Assembly (NCBI GenBank): GCA_963768715.1
Contig: CAVYJC010000009.1
Location: 1-64,000 of the forward strand
Direction: 5' to 3'
Source of the DNA: DATKEJ01 sp963768715
Lineage (GTDB): Bacteria; Bacteroidota; Rhodothermia; Rhodothermales; DATKEJ01
DNA: 64,000 nt
Part shown: piece by piece, positions 1-7,034 of the stretch
Position numbering within the stretch: position 1 is the stretch's first letter
How the letters are laid out: each line of letters begins with the position of its first letter
Notes under the pieces: generated by a model
What the model saw: only the letters and a program-made list of their open reading frames with translations
What the model was told of the DNA's origin: nothing
Databases searched by the model: none
Translations under genes and position numbers: made by a program

Positions 1-2
1 TG

Positions 3-107
3 AAAAAGCCTTCGTTCGCCTGGCGGTTTTGGCCCGATGACTTCGGCGTCTTCTTGAGCGACCAAGAGGGTCTACCACGTTGGCTGTCTTACACCACAAT
101 GCCCTGA
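3..107 (+). CDS. Possible C-terminal end of a gene cut by the left window edge
   Basis: From base 3 a frame stays open for 34 codons and stops at TGA (105-107). The readable tail is rich in Trp, Phe and Asp (it includes WRFWPDDFGVFLSD), which looks more like protein than random sequence. The family cannot be identified from this piece, and a minus-strand reading of the same bases is also open. Low confidence. Confidence 0.25.
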   Translation, partial: KKPSFAWRFWPDDFGVFLSDQEGLPRWLSYTTMP

Positions 108-176
108 TTCCAGCAGAACGAACGGTGCAAACTATTGTTAAGCACCAGTTCGCAAGATGTTTGCTAAGCAGGATTT

Positions 177-413
177 CTACAGGGTGTCTTCATCTTGCGC
201 CGGGATGTCCGGGATCTTGCCAAGCGCGGCGTCAAACGACTCTTTCGACCCACGGGCAGCCCGACCTTCGAGATACTCACTCGTCATGAGCGCCGACAGT
301 TTTTCGGCTACTGCCGTCGAAATGAACTGATTGATCGACACGCCTTCGGCTTCAGCGAGCTTTCGGACGCGGTCATGAAGCGAGTTCGGGAGTCTCAAAG
401 AAAGCGTACTCAT
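177..413 (-). CDS. Ribbon-helix-helix (CopG/Arc-type) antitoxin of a PIN module
   Basis: This 78-residue protein has the N-terminal pattern of a ribbon-helix-helix DNA-binding antitoxin: a beta strand STLSLRLPNSLHDRVRKLA, then a helix with EGVSINQFISTAVAEKL. The C-terminal 35 residues are acidic and probably wrap the toxin. It starts inside the toxin's stop codon (4-base overlap at 410-413), so the two are translationally coupled. The order is toxin first, antitoxin second, the reverse of most VapBC operons. By analogy with the family it should bind the palindrome at 838-855 and repress the pair. The fold assignment is fairly safe; the toxin-antitoxin role is inferred from the pairing. Confidence 0.8.
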   Translation of the reverse strand: MSTLSLRLPNSLHDRVRKLAEAEGVSINQFISTAVAEKLSALMTSEYLEGRAARGSKESFDAALGKIPDIPAQDEDTL

Positions 414-832
414 AGCAAATCCTCTTCGTTAAGAAACTCGTGGGGAGTCCAAATTGAAAGACCGAAACGTCTCGCGTTTTCGAAGTCTCTTTTGTTGAAA
501 GTCACGATACCGTCTGCAGGCGAAGCGACAGCCGCTTCCAAGATCATGTCATCGTTCGGATCACGTAGAATCGGTCGCCACAGGAAGAAGATATCCTGGT
601 GCACACTGACCTTGCAGACATAGTCAAGAATCGTACCGACAACCTGCCGATCGAGTCCGATTTCAGCCGATGTCTTTGACGCGGCATACTCGTACTCGAG
701 AACGAGCGGTACAGAAACAACCGTGTTGAATCGGCCCGTCCCGATCATTGACAACAGCTTGAATGAGGCGCCGTTTCTGGATCGGAGTGCAGCTACTAGC
801 ACGTTCGTGTCAATAGCGACAGTTTTCATCAC
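410..832 (-). CDS. PIN-domain toxin (putative ribonuclease, COG1569-like)
   Basis: A 140-residue PIN domain. The N-terminal strand carries the first metal ligand (AIDTNVL, D8). An acidic pair follows at E46/E48 (VLEYEYA), then DPNDD around residues 91-95, and a late FNKRDF with D116. PIN toxins of this group are Mg-dependent endoribonucleases that cut tRNA or mRNA when the antitoxin is lost. Length and motifs fit the family called putative toxin-antitoxin system toxin component, PIN family. It is the first gene of the operon and overlaps the antitoxin by 4 bases. A 7-4-7 palindrome lies just upstream of its ATG. The actual RNA target cannot be told from sequence. Confidence 0.82.
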   Translation of the reverse strand: MMKTVAIDTNVLVAALRSRNGASFKLLSMIGTGRFNTVVSVPLVLEYEYAASKTSAEIGLDRQVVGTILDYVCKVSVHQDIFFLWRPILRDPNDDMILEAAVASPADGIVTFNKRDFENARRFGLSIWTPHEFLNEEDLL

Positions 833-837
833 TATGT

Positions 838-855
838 GGTATTACGGATAATACC
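838..855. promoter_or_regulatory. Palindrome upstream of the PIN toxin, likely autoregulatory operator
   Basis: A perfect inverted repeat, GGTATTA / TAATACC, separated by four bases (CGGA). Its centre is about 15 bases upstream of the toxin ATG (832). Ribbon-helix-helix antitoxins bind short inverted repeats at this position, so it is a good candidate operator. The role is inferred from symmetry and location. Confidence 0.55.
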
Positions 856-977
856 AAATAGAGATGGAAGGTGTTCCCATCGCCACGACAATGCCACAAT
901 GGAGTCGGCGGTTTCGTCCTTTGACATGCGCGACGAACCTCGGTCCACTGCCACCGAACAGGAGGTTTATCCTGCGA

Positions 978-3173
978 TCAGGCGAGGTCGAACCGGTCAA
1001 GGTTCATGACCTTATCCCACACCGCCACAAAGTCGTGCAGAAACTTCTCCTGAGAGTCCTCACATCCATAGACTTCCGCCACGGCCCGGAGTTGGGAGTT
1101 CGAACCGAAGATCAGATCGACGCGGGTGCCGGTCCACTTGAGTTCGCCCGTAGCGCGATCACGGCCCTCGAAAACGCCATCGTCCTCTGGGATCGGCTTC
1201 CAAGTCGTGCCCATGTCGAGCAGATTCACGAAGAAGTCGTTGGTCAGCGTTTCCGGTCGCTCGGTAAAGACTCCGTGCCGGGATTGTCCAAAGTTGGCAT
1301 TCAAGACCCGCATGCCCCCAACAAGAACCGTCATTTCAGGGGCGGTCAGCGTCAGCAATTGCGCGCGATCAACCAGCAATTCCTCTGCAGATACTGCGTA
1401 TTTCGTTTTGACGTAGTTGCGAAATCCATCTGCGGCCGGCTCGAGCGGAGCGAATGATTCCACGTCGGTTTGGTCCTGCGTCGCATCCGTGCGTCCGGGC
1501 GTGAAGGGGACAGTCACATCGTGTCCGGCATTCTTAGCAGCCTGCTCGACACCGGCGCATCCAGCCAGCACGATCACGTCAGCCAGCGAAACCTTTTTGC
1601 CTCCAGATTGCGAGGTGTTGAACTCTTTCCGGATACCTTCAAGCTTCTTCAGAACGGTCTGCAGTTGAGCCGGCTGGTTGACTTCCCAGTCCTTCTGCGG
1701 CGCGAGTCGGAGGCGCGCTCCGTTGGCGCCACCGCGCTTGTCGGAGCCGCGGAACGTAGACGCCGATGCCCAAGCCGTCGAGACAAGTTGGGAGACAGAC
1801 AGACCTGATGCGAGGATCTTGGCCTTAAGTGCGGCAATATCCTGGGCGTCGATTAGCTCATGATCGACTTCAGGAACCGGATCCATCCAAATCAGCTCCT
1901 CATCCGGGACTTCCGGACCTAGAAAGCGTGAGCGCGGACCCATGTCACGGTGCGTCAACTTGAACCATGCCCGTGCGAAGGCGTCTGCAAGCTCCTCGGG
2001 ATTCTCATGGAAGTGTCGTGCAATCGGCTCGTAGATCGGGTCCATCCGCATGGCCATGTCGGCAGTGGTCATGATGATCGGAACCCGCTTCGACGGATCG
2101 TCAGCTGCCGGGGCGAGATTGTCCTCAGTCGCCTCCTTGGGCGTCCACTGTGAGGCGCCGGCAGGACTCTTGGTCAGTTCCCACTCGTTGCCGAAAAGCA
2201 TGTCCAAATAGCTGTTGTCCCACTGCGTCGGCGTTGGCGTCCATGAGCCTTCCAAACCGCTGCCAATCTGATCTCCACCTATGCCGCTGCCATAGCCGCC
2301 CTTCCAACCGAGACCCTGCTCTTCGATACCCGCAGCCTCGGGCTCGGGTCCGACCAGCGCCGCATCGCCGGCGCCGTGGCACTTGCCAAACGTGTGTCCG
2401 CCAATGGTGAGCGCGGCGGTCTCGTAGTCGTTCATGGCCATCCGCGCGAAAGTCTCCCGGACATCCCGTCCGGAGGCGATTGGATCCGGGTTCCCGTCCG
2501 GACCCTCGGGATTCACGTAGATCAGGCCCATCTGCACAGCTGCCAGCGGGTTTTCCAAGTCGCGGTCACCGGTGTAGCGGCTCTCGGGCTTGTCGCTCGT
2601 AAGCAGCCATTCATCTTCGCCACCCCAGTAGATATCTTCTTCCGGTTCCCAAACGTCCTCGCGGCCGCCGGCGAAGCCGAACGTCGGCAGCCCCATCGAT
2701 TCGATGGCACAGTTGCCGGCGAGGACCATGAGGTCGGCCCAGGAAATCTTCTTGCCGTACTTCTGCTTGATCGGCCAAAGCAGCCGGCGCGCCTTGTCAA
2801 GATTCACGTTGTCTGGCCAGCTGTTGAGGGGTGCAAAACGCTGGGTGCCCGACCCTGCTCCCCCGCGGCCGTCGCCAATGCGGTAGGTGCCTGCGCTGTG
2901 CCACGCCATCCGAATGAAGAGCCCTCCGTAATGACCGTAATCGGCCGGCCACCAGTCCTGCGAGTCAGTCATCAGGGCATAGAGGTCCTTCTTCAAGGCC
3001 TCCAGGTCGAGTTTCTTGAATTCCTCAGCGTAGTTGAACTCCGCGTCCATCGGGTTGCTCGCGGGGGTGTGCTGATGAAGAATCTTGAGATTCAACTGGT
3101 TCGGCCACCAGTCTCTATTCGTCGTTGCTTCGCCTGAGGCGCCTGTTACGGGGCACTTGCTATCCTTATTCAT
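978..3173 (-). CDS. katG: Bifunctional catalase-peroxidase KatG
   Basis: The 731-residue protein is a full-length class I heme catalase-peroxidase that destroys hydrogen peroxide and oxidises organic donors. The distal heme residues sit in GLFIRMAWHSAG (R88, W91, H92) and the proximal heme ligand in LTIGGHTFGKCHG (H260). Y219 and M245 have the spacing expected for the Met-Tyr-Trp adduct that gives catalase activity. The C-terminal, non-catalytic duplicate domain is also present. No signal peptide is seen, so it is cytoplasmic. It is monocistronic with a purine-rich AGAAGAG stretch before the ATG. No Fur or OxyR gene is adjacent. The long frames on the opposite strand are shadows. Confidence 0.98.
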   Translation of the reverse strand: MNKDSKCPVTGASGEATTNRDWWPNQLNLKILHQHTPASNPMDAEFNYAEEFKKLDLEALKKDLYALMTDSQDWWPADYGHYGGLFIRMAWHSAGTYRIGDGRGGAGSGTQRFAPLNSWPDNVNLDKARRLLWPIKQKYGKKISWADLMVLAGNCAIESMGLPTFGFAGGREDVWEPEEDIYWGGEDEWLLTSDKPESRYTGDRDLENPLAAVQMGLIYVNPEGPDGNPDPIASGRDVRETFARMAMNDYETAALTIGGHTFGKCHGAGDAALVGPEPEAAGIEEQGLGWKGGYGSGIGGDQIGSGLEGSWTPTPTQWDNSYLDMLFGNEWELTKSPAGASQWTPKEATEDNLAPAADDPSKRVPIIMTTADMAMRMDPIYEPIARHFHENPEELADAFARAWFKLTHRDMGPRSRFLGPEVPDEELIWMDPVPEVDHELIDAQDIAALKAKILASGLSVSQLVSTAWASASTFRGSDKRGGANGARLRLAPQKDWEVNQPAQLQTVLKKLEGIRKEFNTSQSGGKKVSLADVIVLAGCAGVEQAAKNAGHDVTVPFTPGRTDATQDQTDVESFAPLEPAADGFRNYVKTKYAVSAEELLVDRAQLLTLTAPEMTVLVGGMRVLNANFGQSRHGVFTERPETLTNDFFVNLLDMGTTWKPIPEDDGVFEGRDRATGELKWTGTRVDLIFGSNSQLRAVAEVYGCEDSQEKFLHDFVAVWDKVMNLDRFDLA

Positions 3174-3702
3174 TTCTGCTCTCTTCTAGGTTTCGGTTTG
3201 CATAACTGGCGGTCGAGTTGAAGCGCAGGAAACCGGGCCTACCTTCAGGCCTGCTTCGGTGACGCTGATGTACAGCCAAGTGCAAACCCGTCGCGCATAT
3301 TGTCGACTGGAATGATGTCTTGTGTGGGGTATTTGTTCTGGCCAAAGGTTTGATTCACTCTGTTTTCAACAGAACGGATACCCAAGTCGGACCTCGCTGA
3401 ATTAGTCAATTCAGCATAAGCCTCGTCCAATCGAGACTCAACCGCAGTCGGATGAATCTCTGGCGATCTTCTGGGCTCGTCAACTGGATGCCGAGCCTTT
3501 CGAAAGGTTGCGAGCGACTTGGAGGGGAAAGGAAGTGGACATCGGCAGCTACGACTCTGATAGACTTCACGTTGAGTGTGAGGTGTGGCTCGGCCCGGCC
3601 ACGCCGCACCAACGATGCCCGTGAGTCACGTTGAATATCCAACGGCCCCACCTTGACCGGAGAACCAAGTCAAGCTTGCGGAAGGTCGGTTGGACGGGAT
3701 GG
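3174..3702. other. Intergenic region between katG and the methyltransferase
   Basis: About 530 bases with only short open frames of low-complexity composition and no recognisable domain. It must contain the katG promoter, since both neighbours are on the minus strand, but no clear -7/-33 pair stands out. The one structured element is the 20-base palindrome at 3396-3415. Confidence 0.5.
3396..3415. repeat. Perfect 20-base palindromic hairpin upstream of katG
   Basis: GCTGAATT and AATTCAGC flank the four bases AGTC. The perfect 8-base stem lies about 220 bases upstream of the katG start. There is no T-run after it on either strand, so a regulator site or a remnant end of an element is more likely than a terminator. 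Confidence 0.45.
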
Positions 3703-4290
3703 CTACGGCTTCTTTCTGCCGATGAACTGCACTACTGACGCGAGACCCGTATGGTATTTCCCTTCGTGGACCTCCCGGTCAAGCTCTTGCAACAGGATCG
3801 GCTCAAAGTCGGGAAACTCCCGCTCGATCTTGGCCCGCGTCATCAACCTGTCGAGATCTTTCGGTCCCCCGGTGTCGCGACCAAGTTGGTCTTCCGAATA
3901 TGCTTCGAGGAGGATGAGGCCGCCGGACTTCACAGAGCGCGCCACCAACGGGTAGAGCCTGTTTCGGATCGCACTGGGCAGATGGGCGGAAATCGAGATG
4001 ACCGATCCGTAGGCGTTCGCTTCCGGTTCAAACATCCCGAGGTCGGCAACCTCTGTTCGGATTTCCACGCCCCTCGAACGTGCCAAGGCCTGGGCTTTGA
4101 CCAGACCGACTTTCGATCCGTCAACGCCATGGACTTCCAATCCCATCGAAGCGAGAAACACGGCATTCCTGCCCTCGCCCTCGGCCAGTGATAGTACGGG
4201 CCCGATGAGTTTCTCTGCGTGTTCAGCAAGAAATACGTTCGGCTCGGTCCCGTAGACGTACTCATCTGCCGCGTATCGTTCGTCCCACAT
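3703..4290 (-). CDS. Class I SAM-dependent methyltransferase (TehB/tellurite-resistance-like)
   Basis: A 195-residue Rossmann-fold methyltransferase. The start MWDERYAADEYVYG is the usual opening of the TehB/UbiE-like group. A glycine-loop variant VLSLAEGEGRNAVFLA (motif I) is followed by VHGVDGSKVGL (motif II) and LLEAYSEDQLG near residue 140. The frame runs on upstream, but the extra part is the shadow of the next gene, so ATG 4290 is chosen. It lies 25 bases after the NTF2-like gene and is probably co-transcribed with it. The family acts on tellurite, thiols or small molecules; the substrate here is unknown. Confidence 0.8.
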   Translation of the reverse strand: MWDERYAADEYVYGTEPNVFLAEHAEKLIGPVLSLAEGEGRNAVFLASMGLEVHGVDGSKVGLVKAQALARSRGVEIRTEVADLGMFEPEANAYGSVISISAHLPSAIRNRLYPLVARSVKSGGLILLEAYSEDQLGRDTGGPKDLDRLMTRAKIEREFPDFEPILLQELDREVHEGKYHTGLASVVQFIGRKKP

Positions 4291-4315
4291 GTATTCTCTG
4301 AATGCCTGGAAGCCG

Positions 4316-4795
4316 CTACATGGCTGCCGGGTGGTCCTGCCCCCACGCATCACGTGCGACGCGCCACATGCCGTCACCGTCGTGGTGGTAGACGAGAAAG
4401 CCCCACCCTGTGTCTTGAATAGCAGCGCCACCATCCAAAGGTGTATCGGTCGACTTGTACGAATACCGCTCAAATGCCCACTCACCGACAACGACAAATT
4501 CTTCGACTGTCTTGTCCCAGTGCGTTTTGTATGCGGCGAGATATCCTTCCAGCCATGGGCGTATGGCCTCCTTGCCGACGTACGGCTTGTCGTTCGGCGC
4601 CATAAACACGGCATCCTCAGTGAGTATGTCCAGCAGCGTATCGAGATCGTTCGAGTTGATTGCGGCCTGGTACGCGGCGTGCGCCTCATGGGCCGAGGAC
4701 GCAGTCGTGCCTGCAGACTCGTCCTGGGCATTGGAAGGACGAACAAGGAAAGTGCAAATCGTCGCGGAGACGATTAGGATGGAAATTGTACGCAT
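4316..4795 (-). CDS. Secreted NTF2-like (SnoaL/DUF4440) protein
   Basis: A 159-residue protein with an N-terminal signal peptide ending near SNAQ-DE. A cone-shaped NTF2-like domain follows: HEAHAAYQAAINSNDLDTLL, then EDAVFMAPNDKPYVGKEAIRPWL, and a final strand MWRVARDAWGQD. Proteins of this kind bind small hydrophobic ligands or act as isomerases or hydrolases; many have no known reaction. The signal peptide places it in the periplasm. It is the first gene of a two-gene unit with the methyltransferase. A second, frameshifted NTF2-like gene lies at 59679-60144. Confidence 0.8.
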   Translation of the reverse strand: MRTISILIVSATICTFLVRPSNAQDESAGTTASSAHEAHAAYQAAINSNDLDTLLDILTEDAVFMAPNDKPYVGKEAIRPWLEGYLAAYKTHWDKTVEEFVVVGEWAFERYSYKSTDTPLDGGAAIQDTGWGFLVYHHDGDGMWRVARDAWGQDHPAAM

Positions 4796-4954
4796 GCGCA
4801 GATGTGCTCGTAGTGGAGAACTGCGCTAACGATAACAGCTAATCGTCTTGGTTGCAAGCGGAAAAGCTCGTGGTGAGGAACGTGTTCAGGACAGCACCAC
4901 CTCGGCCAATGCGTCGGTGAGTCACGAGCTTGTGCACGAACGAGCCTGTCAGAC

Positions 4955-4985
4955 TTGGCATATGCTTACCCCCTTAGTATATTTG
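4955..4985 (+). promoter_or_regulatory. Promoter with Bacteroidota-type -7 box, apparently leaderless
   Basis: TATATTTG (4978-4985) matches the Bacteroidota -7 consensus TAnnTTTG exactly. It also reads as TATATT 17 bases after TTGGCA (4955-4960), a sigma70-like pair. The ATG of the next gene is at 4991, only five bases after the box. Transcription would therefore start at or within a few bases of the start codon, leaving no Shine-Dalgarno leader. Assigned from consensus match and spacing only. Confidence 0.6.
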
Positions 4986-4990
4986 TACCC

Positions 4991-5434
4991 ATGGAAATGC
5001 CACGATCGGTGCGGGAGCGCTTTCGCGCCTACGGCCGCGCGGGCGGCCGCGCGCGGGCGGCGCGCATGAACTCAGAGGAGCGGAGTGCGGTTGCTTGCGA
5101 GGCAGCCGTGCGCCGGTGGGTGCGCGAACGATTCGGCGCACCCAATTTCAAATTGCTGGGCCTCCCGGGGGGGGAGATGGTTGACACCGGGCTTTCCGCC
5201 CTGGCGGCCGGGGAGGTGACCGTCGAGAGTTTGCTGGTTTCACTCGCCTCGCCGCGACTGGCTCGAGAAGGCGTGCCGATTCCGCATCGGACGTTTCCCG
5301 ATGCGGAAAGTCGTCTCTACCGACTGCTTCAGAAAGCCGATGAAGATCTGGCCCACGCCCGCTATCTCGCCCTGGAGCGCCAGATGGCATCATTCGCGGA
5401 TGCATGCGCCGCCGCCCGGACAATCAAGGAGTGA
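4991..5434 (+). CDS. Unknown protein paired with a nucleotidyltransferase (possible antitoxin or partner)
   Basis: 147 residues and not a family I can name. The N-terminal third is very basic and holds the pattern GRAGGRARAARMNSEERSAV followed by AAVRRWVRERFG, a short motif seen in many small plasmid and phage proteins. The rest is helical with a segment VDTGLSALAAGEVTVESLLVSLA. The ATG at 4991 is preferred over an upstream TTG at 4955 because that TTG lies inside the promoter's -35 element. The stop overlaps the Shine-Dalgarno of the next gene, so the two form one operon. A toxin-antitoxin-like partnership is inferred from context only. Confidence 0.7.
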   Translation: MEMPRSVRERFRAYGRAGGRARAARMNSEERSAVACEAAVRRWVRERFGAPNFKLLGLPGGEMVDTGLSALAAGEVTVESLLVSLASPRLAREGVPIPHRTFPDAESRLYRLLQKADEDLAHARYLALERQMASFADACAAARTIKE

Positions 5435-5436
5435 GC

Positions 5437-5964
5437 ATGCGCAGGGAAGCCACCAGGGAGAGGATCACCGCCTTCATGAAGGAGATCGCCAACAGGGCGC
5501 CGCGAACCGGGTCGTACAACGTCTACTTCGTGGGAGGAGGGACGGCGGTCTACCTGGGTTGGCGGCAATCGTCGATCGACGTGGATGTGTATTCGGACAA
5601 GGATGCCGTTTTCCGGGATGTCCAGAAGATCAAGGAGGACCTCGAAATCAACATTGAGTTCGCACGTCCGGAACACTTCGTTCCTCCTTTGAAAGGCAGT
5701 ACCGGGCGCCATGTGCTCATCGATACGATGGGTCCAGTGACGTTCTTCCACTACGACCCGTACGCGCAGGTTCTTTCCAAGGTAGTCCGTGGATTCAAAC
5801 GTGACCTCGACGATGCACGGCAGTTTATCCAAACCGGGATGGTAGATCCCGCCAAGCTGCGATCATTGACGGCAAAGATCCCGGATTCCGCGTTTGCCAA
5901 ATATCCAGCGCTTTCGAGGTCTGCGATCGAAAATGCCGTTGAAGGATTCCTCGGCAGTCTTTGA
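5437..5964 (+). CDS. Nucleotidyltransferase-fold protein (DUF6036/AbiEii-like)
   Basis: 175 residues with the signature of a minimal nucleotidyltransferase: YFVGGGTAVYLGWR near residue 30 (the GG/GS motif) followed by SSIDVDVY (the metal-binding D-x-D). A later VLIDTMGPVTFFHYDPYAQ and LSKVVRGFKRDLDDA resemble the DUF6036 and AbiEii toxin group. Those proteins add nucleotides to tRNA or other targets in type IV-like toxin-antitoxin and phage-defence pairs. AAGGAG lies five bases before the ATG at 5437. The upstream partner ends inside that site. The catalytic fold is well supported; the target is unknown. Confidence 0.72.
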   Translation: MRREATRERITAFMKEIANRAPRTGSYNVYFVGGGTAVYLGWRQSSIDVDVYSDKDAVFRDVQKIKEDLEINIEFARPEHFVPPLKGSTGRHVLIDTMGPVTFFHYDPYAQVLSKVVRGFKRDLDDARQFIQTGMVDPAKLRSLTAKIPDSAFAKYPALSRSAIENAVEGFLGSL

Positions 5965-5999
5965 AGGAGATACTAGCCCTCGTCGGAGACGCAACGGCC

Positions 6000-6190
6000 T
6001 TACCGTGAACCGCCTCCGCCAAAGTGCTCCTCGAATGCCTCGCCAGCCTCTCCAATGAACACCAGCAACCGATCCTCCGGCACACGTTCGACGGTTATCC
6101 CTTGGCGCTCCGCTTCCGCCGGAAAACGGTTAGTGAATAGACCGTTTGGAATGAGTAGCGTTGGGGCGGGTTTGCCCGTGGTGTGCGCTC
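6000..6190 (-). pseudogene. Possible C-terminal remnant of a small unknown gene
   Basis: A minus-strand frame of about 60 codons ends at TAA (6000-6002) and reads like protein: a TLLIPNGLFTNRFPAEAERQ stretch, then VERVPEDRLLVFIGEAGEAF. It is preceded by a stop codon and lacks a convincing start. It may be the 3' remainder of a decayed gene. No family is recognised. Confidence 0.3.
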
Positions 6191-6252
6191 GCTTCCGCGG
6201 TCAAGCGTTGGATCGCCAGCCGCTCTAGTTTAGGCGAATAGATCCACACCGA

Positions 6253-6708
6253 TCAGTCGCCGCGATGGTACACATCCTGCGCTCCCGGCTCTGAACCTTC
6301 GAGGATCAGGCGACCACTGTCAATCCGCCACTTATACGTCTGTTGCGGTGTTCTTTCCCCCAAGTCGAAAGGCTCTCCGTTCATCTCTGCAGACTCGACC
6401 GTCGCCAGAATCTCATCGCCCACAACCCGGTAGGTCAGCACCATCGCCAAAGACTGCCCGCCGGTCGACTGAATGTTCGTCATGCGGCCGCTACCATCGA
6501 AAGTCAGGACCTGGTTAACATCGAGGGGATGATTGATGCCGTAGCCGCGCTGATCGACAAGAGACCATATGCCTATGAGATCACTTGCCCCGGCACGAGG
6601 TTTGAGGGTCTCGGTGGAATCCGCCGGGTTCTCGCTGTTAGATGGGGCATCGTTATTAGCGCATCCGGCCAAAACCACGGGGATCAGGAACAGTAAGAAA
6701 CGCCTCAT
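6253..6708 (-). CDS. Small lipoprotein with lipocalin-like (META/DUF-type) beta domain
   Basis: 151 residues. The start MRRFLLFLIPVVLAGCANN (6708) gives a clear lipoprotein signal with lipobox LAGC. After a Ser/Glu-rich linker, the mature domain starts with DLIGIWSLVDQRG, moves through VLTFDGSGRMTNIQ and ends with YKWRIDSGRLILEG. This alternating pattern is typical of small lipocalin-like beta barrels that sense or bind ligands in the envelope. The frame is open upstream, but the lipobox fixes the start. No close operon partner; function unknown. Confidence 0.7.
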   Translation of the reverse strand: MRRFLLFLIPVVLAGCANNDAPSNSENPADSTETLKPRAGASDLIGIWSLVDQRGYGINHPLDVNQVLTFDGSGRMTNIQSTGGQSLAMVLTYRVVGDEILATVESAEMNGEPFDLGERTPQQTYKWRIDSGRLILEGSEPGAQDVYHRGD

Positions 6709-7034
6709 AAGCTCACGTTCTTTTGCATGAAACGGCGGACAAAGGAGCACTTCGGGTGAAACCGACGGGCATCGCTGTGACGCACGATAGCAGATTGCTG
6801 TCACCGATGCAAAAAGGCAGGGTGGATTATTTCTTGGTTCACGTCCAGCAAACAATCTGACCTAACAGAGTATAGGTCCACGGACTGTCGATAGGTCATC
6901 GGACAATGTCCGTTGCCATTCGCCATTTCCGAGATTCACACAGACCGGATCATTCGCCTGTTTCTTTAGAGCCGGGTCAACGTTAGTTTCGCCCCCTCTC
7001 AACTCATTGAAAAACACCGAAGTAGTAAATAGGC
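6709..7034. other. Intergenic region; left breakpoint of the tandem duplication
   Basis: No gene is visible. The last 90 bases (6945-7034) belong to the duplicated unit and recur as 9701-9790, so any promoter of the 758-residue gene that lies here was copied. TTTC (6961-6964) and TAGTTTCG (6984-6991), 19 bases apart, are one mismatch each from the Bacteroidota TTTG/TAnnTTTG pair and are the best candidate. Confidence 0.4.

Noticed and set aside
2376..3137. 253-residue frame opposite katG
   Set aside because: Lies fully antisense to a clear enzyme gene; no domain and typical of high-GC shadow frames.
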